The notes under the pieces are model-generated. The model was given only the letters and a program-made list of their open reading frames with translations. It had not been told where the DNA came from and did no database searches. From Crocinitomicaceae bacterium (GTDB taxonomy: Bacteria; Bacteroidota; Bacteroidia; Flavobacteriales_D; Crocinitomicaceae): a DNA stretch of 64,000 nucleotides. Positions 59,822 through 64,000 of this stretch are shown here, in pieces (positions within the stretch are counted from its first letter, which is position 1; each line of letters opens with the position of its first letter). A program made the position numbers and the translations under genes. The stretch spans positions 161,975 through 225,974 of the forward strand of contig JAHENC010000021.1 of assembly GCA_024643365.1 (NCBI GenBank). The letters run 5' to 3'.

Positions 59822-60121
59822 TGTGGTAATGTCCTAGTGTGCTAAATGGTAATGACCTAGTGTGCTAATATGCTAATGACCTAGTGTGCTAATATGCTAA
59901 TGGATTTCCCAAGCACATTAGACAACTAGCAAACTAGCACATTGACACATTGAGCCATTAGCACATTGAGCCATTAGCAAACTAGCACATTAATCCATTA
60001 GCACATTAATCCATTAGCAAACTAGCACATTAATCCATTAGCACATTAATCCATTAGCACATTAGCACATTGAGCCATTAGCAAACTAGCACATTAATCC
60101 ATTAGCACATTAGCACATTGT
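59818..60121. repeat. Octamer array I: largest hairpin-type array
   Basis: The plus arm (59818-59904) has 11 units, one of them 7 bases long; then a 9-base linker; then a reverse arm of 26 units in perfect register (59914-60121). Frequent reverse units are CACATTAG, CACATTAA, TCCATTAG, CAAACTAG and CACATTGA; a 40-base higher-order period (for example CAAACTAG, CACATTAA, TCCATTAG) is visible. It fills the 318-base gap between the SixA-type and SUFU genes and stops 6 bases before a -7 element. Confidence 0.95.
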
Positions 60122-60127
60122 ATTCAG

Positions 60128-60135
60128 TATATTTG
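60128..60135 (+). promoter_or_regulatory. -7 promoter element of the SUFU operon, leaderless-type spacing
   Basis: TATATTTG (TAnnTTTG) ends 4 bases before the ATG at 60140. It follows array I but in a different octamer register from the other array-linked promoters. Confidence 0.65.
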
Positions 60136-60139
60136 CACC

Positions 60140-60754
60140 ATGCAACAACTCCAACATTCCTTATCACAGCGCTTCGGGTCGAATCAAATACAAAAAATTG
60201 AACGAAACAACGATACGTATTGCTTGATTACCCTACCAGGATCGAAGGAGCTCAGAATCTTAATGACGACAGGACTTTCCGATTTTCAAATGAAGGTTCA
60301 TGAGAAACACGCGGGAGAAGAATGGAAAGAACTGTATGTCTTGATTCCTAGTTATTGGGATTTATCGGATGAAGCAGATGTGAACATGAATTGGGTCTTC
60401 GACTGGTTGACAAAACTTAAAAACTACGTGATCACTAACGAAACATGGCTTGGACACGGACATACACTGCCAACGGGAAAAGACATGAAACAGATTTCTC
60501 CGAACATGAAACAAAATCATTTTATGTTATCGGATCCCATTGAACTAACAGAAGAATTAGCGCCTATTCAAGTGGAAGATAAAACCATTGGCTTTTTAGC
60601 CTTGATTCCAATCTTTGCCGATGAAATGGACTACAAACAAGGAAAAGGAACGGCAAAACTATTTGGGAAATTCGCACTGCAAAACATTACGGAAAAATTG
60701 GATAATTTTCGATCAACAGTACTGAAAACACGTTGGAATTTCTTTGCCAAATGA
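60140..60754 (+). CDS. Suppressor-of-fused (SUFU) domain protein
   Basis: A 204-residue bacterial SUFU-domain protein. The family core is visible: ILMTTGLSDFQMKV, ELYVLIPSYWDL, WVFDWLTKLKNYV, ETWLGHGHTLPTG and a late FLALIPIFADEMDYK. In animals the domain belongs to a Hedgehog regulator; in bacteria it is a frequent small protein of unknown role, in some taxa linked with toxin-immunity loci. Here it is the first gene of a tight three-gene unit with a transporter and a peptidase (both 4-base overlaps), so an immunity role is not obvious. Confidence 0.88.
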   Translation: MQQLQHSLSQRFGSNQIQKIERNNDTYCLITLPGSKELRILMTTGLSDFQMKVHEKHAGEEWKELYVLIPSYWDLSDEADVNMNWVFDWLTKLKNYVITNETWLGHGHTLPTGKDMKQISPNMKQNHFMLSDPIELTEELAPIQVEDKTIGFLALIPIFADEMDYKQGKGTAKLFGKFALQNITEKLDNFRSTVLKTRWNFFAK

Positions 60755-61665
60755 AACAAAAATCGCTGCAAGCACACATCGCTCTGTTATTGGTGAACGT
60801 ATTGTACGGAGCAAGTCACGTATTGGCGAAAGGAGTCATGCCGGGCTTTTTAACACCAACCGTTTTTATCTTATTTCGAGTAGTGGGAGCAACAGCATTG
60901 TTCTGGCTCGTGCTCAGTTTGCCAAAACGATCTAAAATAGAACGCAAAGATTTCCCCTTAATTGCCTTGTGCGGACTGTTTGGTGTCGCAATCAATCAAT
61001 TGTTTTTCTTTCACGGATTAAACCTTTCCTCGGCATTCAACTCCGGAATCATCATGGCCTTGAATCCAATTATGGTGGTGATTTTATCGTTTTTTCTCTT
61101 AAAGGAACGGTTAACCGCATTCAAAATAACCGGAATTACTCTCGGAGCAACAGGAGCGATCTTGTTGACATTGAAAGCATCCGCCCACATTGGAGATTCT
61201 CGTTTAGGTGATTTATTCCTGTTTTTAAACGCATTGAGCTATGCGATTTACTTGGTACTTGCGAAACCACTCATGAAAAAATACAGTCCAATTCAAGTGA
61301 TTACGTGGGTCTTTACTTTCGGACTCTTCTTCGTGCTCCTCTTCCCTCCTACCTTAAGCGAATTGAGTCAAACCAATTTTCAACGCATTCCAACTGAAAT
61401 TTGGTGGAAGATTAGCTATGTCGTAATCGGTGTTACTTTTCTCACGTATTTACTCACCATCTTTGGATTGAAATACCTCAGCGCAACAATTTCCAGTGCC
61501 TACATCTACACTCAGCCAGTTATGGTGCTACTGTTTACTTTTTTGTTTGCCATCATTGGATGGTCCGAGGATTATCGGAGCACCATCACCTCTGAAAAGA
61601 TTCTGTATATGTTCGTTATCTTTACCGGTGTTTACTTGACGTCTAAATCAACTTCCAAAAAATGA
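60751..61665 (+). CDS. EamA/DMT-family transporter
   Basis: A 304-residue inner-membrane protein with ten predicted helices in two EamA repeats (first: LLVNVLYGASHVLAKGVMPG; second: LGDLFLFLNALSYAIYLVLAKP). Drug/metabolite transporters export amino acids, nucleobases or other small molecules; the substrate cannot be told here. ATG 60751 overlaps the SUFU stop (ATGA) and begins MKQKSL; the frame runs to 60733, but the overlap start is the coupled one. Its stop overlaps the next gene the same way. Confidence 0.9.
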   Translation: MKQKSLQAHIALLLVNVLYGASHVLAKGVMPGFLTPTVFILFRVVGATALFWLVLSLPKRSKIERKDFPLIALCGLFGVAINQLFFFHGLNLSSAFNSGIIMALNPIMVVILSFFLLKERLTAFKITGITLGATGAILLTLKASAHIGDSRLGDLFLFLNALSYAIYLVLAKPLMKKYSPIQVITWVFTFGLFFVLLFPPTLSELSQTNFQRIPTEIWWKISYVVIGVTFLTYLLTIFGLKYLSATISSAYIYTQPVMVLLFTFLFAIIGWSEDYRSTITSEKILYMFVIFTGVYLTSKSTSKK

Positions 61666-64000
61666 AAAAACTTCTTTTTTTCTTTATCCTTTTGAATGTT
61701 TCCATCAGCTGGGGGCAAAATAAAATCATCGATCACAAAGCGTATCCAGAATGGAAACGATTGGAAAAACAGCAGTTCAGTCAAAACGATAGCTGGATTA
61801 CCTACGAAATCAATCCGCTTGTGGGCGATGGGTACTTACATCGGTATGAAATAGCTACCGGTAAACACGATTCACTGAAACGTGCGAAGGATGCACAACT
61901 CGATCCGAATGGACAATTCATCGCATGGAAAGTCGTTCCGGGATTTGATACACTCCGCAACTGTGAATTAAACAAAGTCGACAAGAAAAAATGGCCGAAG
62001 GATAGTCTTTACATTTATTTGACGGCTAGCGATTCATTGATTAAAATTTCAAAATTGAAGTCCTTCAACGTCTGTGAAGATGCTTCGGTAATGGCGTATT
62101 TGTCCGAGGTGAGTCCAAAACCAGCACCCGAAGTCAAAAAGACGTGGTTGCAAAAACATGGATTCAAAAAAGAAGAAAAACCAACCGAGAAACCAAAAAG
62201 CGACGGACATCAACTTACCGTTTGGACGACCACAAGCACTTGGACACAAAAGAACGTGACGAAGTACTCCATGCCAAAAAACGGAAAATACATCGCGATT
62301 GTTACCCAGCAAAAACTGAAAAACGATTCTTCACAGGTTCGTATTTACGAGCTTGCAACGCAACAACTCATCAAAGAATTTGACCGAAATACCGCTTGTG
62401 AAGCACCGGTATGGAACGAAGACGGAACGCGCTTGGCATTTTTTGCTAGTTTGGATACCAACAAAGTGAAACAATTTGAATTGAATGTCTTTGACCTCGT
62501 TTCTAATAAAACGTGGATATTTGGCGACACACTGTCCCGCGATTTCGATTCTTTGAAAGGAATTTCCGAAAACCGCACACCTATTTTCACCCAAGATAAT
62601 CGCTTTTTATTTTTCGGTGTGGCGGAGCGTGTTAAGCCTGAGGCAAAGGATTCACTACTTGAATCAGAGAAAGTCCGTGTAGATATTTGGCATTACCAAG
62701 ACCAGGAACTCCAAGCGCAGCAATTAGTACAGTTGAATCAAGAGAAAAAACGCAGTGATTTGTACGTGTTTCGTTTTGATAACGAAAAAATTATTCCTCT
62801 CAGCAACGATACCCTTAGCGTGCGTGTTTCCGATCAGCAAATCGGAGATTTTCTTCAAGCGACGAGCAATGAATCCTACGCCATTCAACAACAGTGGAAG
62901 TCACCCGGACTGGAGGATGTCTACCGTATTTCGTTGATCGATGGTTCGATTGAAATCCTCATAAAAGGACTGGCTTATCCAGGAATCCTCTCTCCAAAAG
63001 GAAGGTACTTCACGTATTTCAATCCAGCGAAAAGTCAACACATTTTGCTCGATATCCCGGCGAAAAAGCTTGTCTACATGAACGTGTTTCGGAACGACAT
63101 CACCTGGAACGAGGACATCAACGGTCAACCAATGGAGGCAGGACCAGAAGGATGGATTGGCTTCGATCGCAGCGAAGACCATGTGTATTTTAAGTCCCGT
63201 TTCGATCTGTGGGATTATCAAATAAGTTCACAGAATTTAAAGTCCCTCACTAATGAATGGGCAACGAAAAACAAAGTCCGCCTGGACTTAGTACAATGGG
63301 AATCCGATAGCATCTACATTGACCTGAACGATTGCTATGCAAAAAGCTTTGAACTATCCTCCAAAAAAGAAGGACTCCATCACTTCGATGCAAGTCAAGT
63401 AAACGGTTTACGTCAAATTATTCAAATTCCAGCACGCATTTCTTTCATTGAACGTTCGCCCAATAAAAACCACTATTTTTTCCGTTGGATGACGGTTTCA
63501 CATTACCCAGAATTGGAATTGTGGAACGATCAATATCAGCCAGAGGGAGTCTTGTCCGTGACGAATCCACAGCAAGCCAACTACAATTGGGCAACGAGTG
63601 AAATGGTTAAATGGAAAACGTATGATGGTCAAAACCTCGAGGGGATTTTGTACAAACCGGCTGATTACGATGCAACGAAAAAATACCCGCTCATTCTTTA
63701 TTACTACGAATTGAATTCGGACAACCTGCATAACTATCAGGGACCGCGTCCTTCAGCGAGTACGATTAATCCGACCGAATATGCTTCTGCGGGATATTTT
63801 GTATTCATTCCAGACATCCGCTACGAGATTGGGCATCCTGCCAAATCGGCATATAATTGCATCATGAGCGCAACAGATCACCTCATTAAACACTTTCCAA
63901 TTGATTCCACACGCATGGGCTTGCAAGGACAAAGTTGGGGTGGATATCAGACTGCACAGCTGGTAACCATGACCAAACGCTATGCGGCTGCCATGGCCGG
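61662..64000 (+). CDS. S9-family (prolyl oligopeptidase) peptidase, C-terminus beyond window
   Basis: About 779 codons are present. The ATG at 61662 overlaps the transporter stop (ATGA). The protein has signal peptide MKKLLFFFILLNVSISWGQ, a long beta-propeller-like region (WITYEINP, GQFIAWKVVPG, TRLAFFASLD, GRYFTYFNPAKS) and the start of the catalytic domain: YKPADYDATKKYPLILYYYE and the nucleophile elbow GQSWGGYQ near residue 755. The Asp and His of the triad lie outside the window. Likely a periplasmic dipeptidyl-peptidase-type enzyme. Confidence 0.88.
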   Translation, partial: MKKLLFFFILLNVSISWGQNKIIDHKAYPEWKRLEKQQFSQNDSWITYEINPLVGDGYLHRYEIATGKHDSLKRAKDAQLDPNGQFIAWKVVPGFDTLRNCELNKVDKKKWPKDSLYIYLTASDSLIKISKLKSFNVCEDASVMAYLSEVSPKPAPEVKKTWLQKHGFKKEEKPTEKPKSDGHQLTVWTTTSTWTQKNVTKYSMPKNGKYIAIVTQQKLKNDSSQVRIYELATQQLIKEFDRNTACEAPVWNEDGTRLAFFASLDTNKVKQFELNVFDLVSNKTWIFGDTLSRDFDSLKGISENRTPIFTQDNRFLFFGVAERVKPEAKDSLLESEKVRVDIWHYQDQELQAQQLVQLNQEKKRSDLYVFRFDNEKIIPLSNDTLSVRVSDQQIGDFLQATSNESYAIQQQWKSPGLEDVYRISLIDGSIEILIKGLAYPGILSPKGRYFTYFNPAKSQHILLDIPAKKLVYMNVFRNDITWNEDINGQPMEAGPEGWIGFDRSEDHVYFKSRFDLWDYQISSQNLKSLTNEWATKNKVRLDLVQWESDSIYIDLNDCYAKSFELSSKKEGLHHFDASQVNGLRQIIQIPARISFIERSPNKNHYFFRWMTVSHYPELELWNDQYQPEGVLSVTNPQQANYNWATSEMVKWKTYDGQNLEGILYKPADYDATKKYPLILYYYELNSDNLHNYQGPRPSASTINPTEYASAGYFVFIPDIRYEIGHPAKSAYNCIMSATDHLIKHFPIDSTRMGLQGQSWGGYQTAQLVTMTKRYAAAMA

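Noticed and set aside
1..64000. Transposon, prophage or tRNA gene anywhere in the window
   Set aside because: No transposase, integrase, phage structural gene or tRNA cloverleaf was recognised on either strand; reading by eye could miss a diverged tRNA.

Overview
The window is chromosomal DNA from a Bacteroidota (Flavobacteriia-like) bacterium. The evidence is a type IX secretion C-terminal sorting domain, a bacillithiol deacetylase (BshB1), DUF3078, DUF2141 and WbqC family proteins, a UpxY/NusG-like antiterminator, and many copies of the Bacteroidota -7 promoter element TAnnTTTG. It resembles a Fluviicola/Crocinitomicaceae-type genome, but that placement is an impression and was not tested. 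No rRNA, tRNA, insertion sequence, prophage or CRISPR array was seen.

Layout. 1-10.6 kb: housekeeping and envelope genes (pruA operon, recF with a DciA-like DUF721 gene, hydrolases, gcvP, bshB1). 10.8-14.1 kb: a likely heavy-metal trio (Cys-rich secreted protein, TonB-dependent receptor, HMA-domain protein). 14.2-20.6 kb: a DOMON/T9SS protein with an ankyrin protein, a long PurF-type amidotransferase, a four-helix-bundle (S23) gene and waaA. 20.8-28.2 kb: lipid-linked glycan initiation and precursor genes (WecA-like, rfbA, pgi), a membrane-spanning putative regulator and a DUF4143 ATPase. 28.5-49.2 kb: a leftward surface-polysaccharide cluster headed by a UpxY-type antiterminator, then a Wza-like exporter, a Wzz-like protein, the UDP-HexNAcA genes tviB/tviC, aminotransferases, WbqC, Wzx, glycosyltransferases, Wzy, AsnB and a cupin. 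Its distal part (about 29-44 kb) is clearly more AT-rich than its surroundings, as expected for an exchangeable O-antigen-type cassette. 49.9-59.1 kb: an OmpA-family protein, then rightward sugar-nucleotide genes (wbpE-like, ugd, uxs, wbpD, wbpB, wbpA, rfbB). Together these can make UDP-GlcA, UDP-xylose, a 2,3-diamino-glucuronate nucleotide and dTDP-4-keto-6-deoxyglucose. 59.3-64 kb: a SixA-type phosphatase, a SUFU-domain protein, an EamA transporter and an S9 peptidase cut by the window end.

The most unusual signal is intergenic. About 220 copies of a degenerate 8-base unit (consensus CTARTKTG, reverse complement CAMAYTAG) fill the gaps between genes at ten places, in exact 8-base register for up to 26 units. 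Plus-orientation arrays begin at the stop codon of the upstream gene, with the stop being bases 2-4 of an octamer in eight of nine gene ends. Reverse-orientation arrays end at the -7 promoter element of the next gene, in the same octamer register at four of five sites. Opposed arrays can fold into long hairpins, and two share a conserved loop. Because 8 is not a multiple of 3, any three units place a stop codon in all three frames. A second, GC-rich palindrome family (CCGCCRYGGCGG with 7-base ACTGAGM units) marks the gaps in the 52-58 kb sugar-nucleotide cluster. Both families deserve a genome-wide search. The octamer arrays are missing from about 20.9 to 56.5 kb, the whole leftward polysaccharide region.
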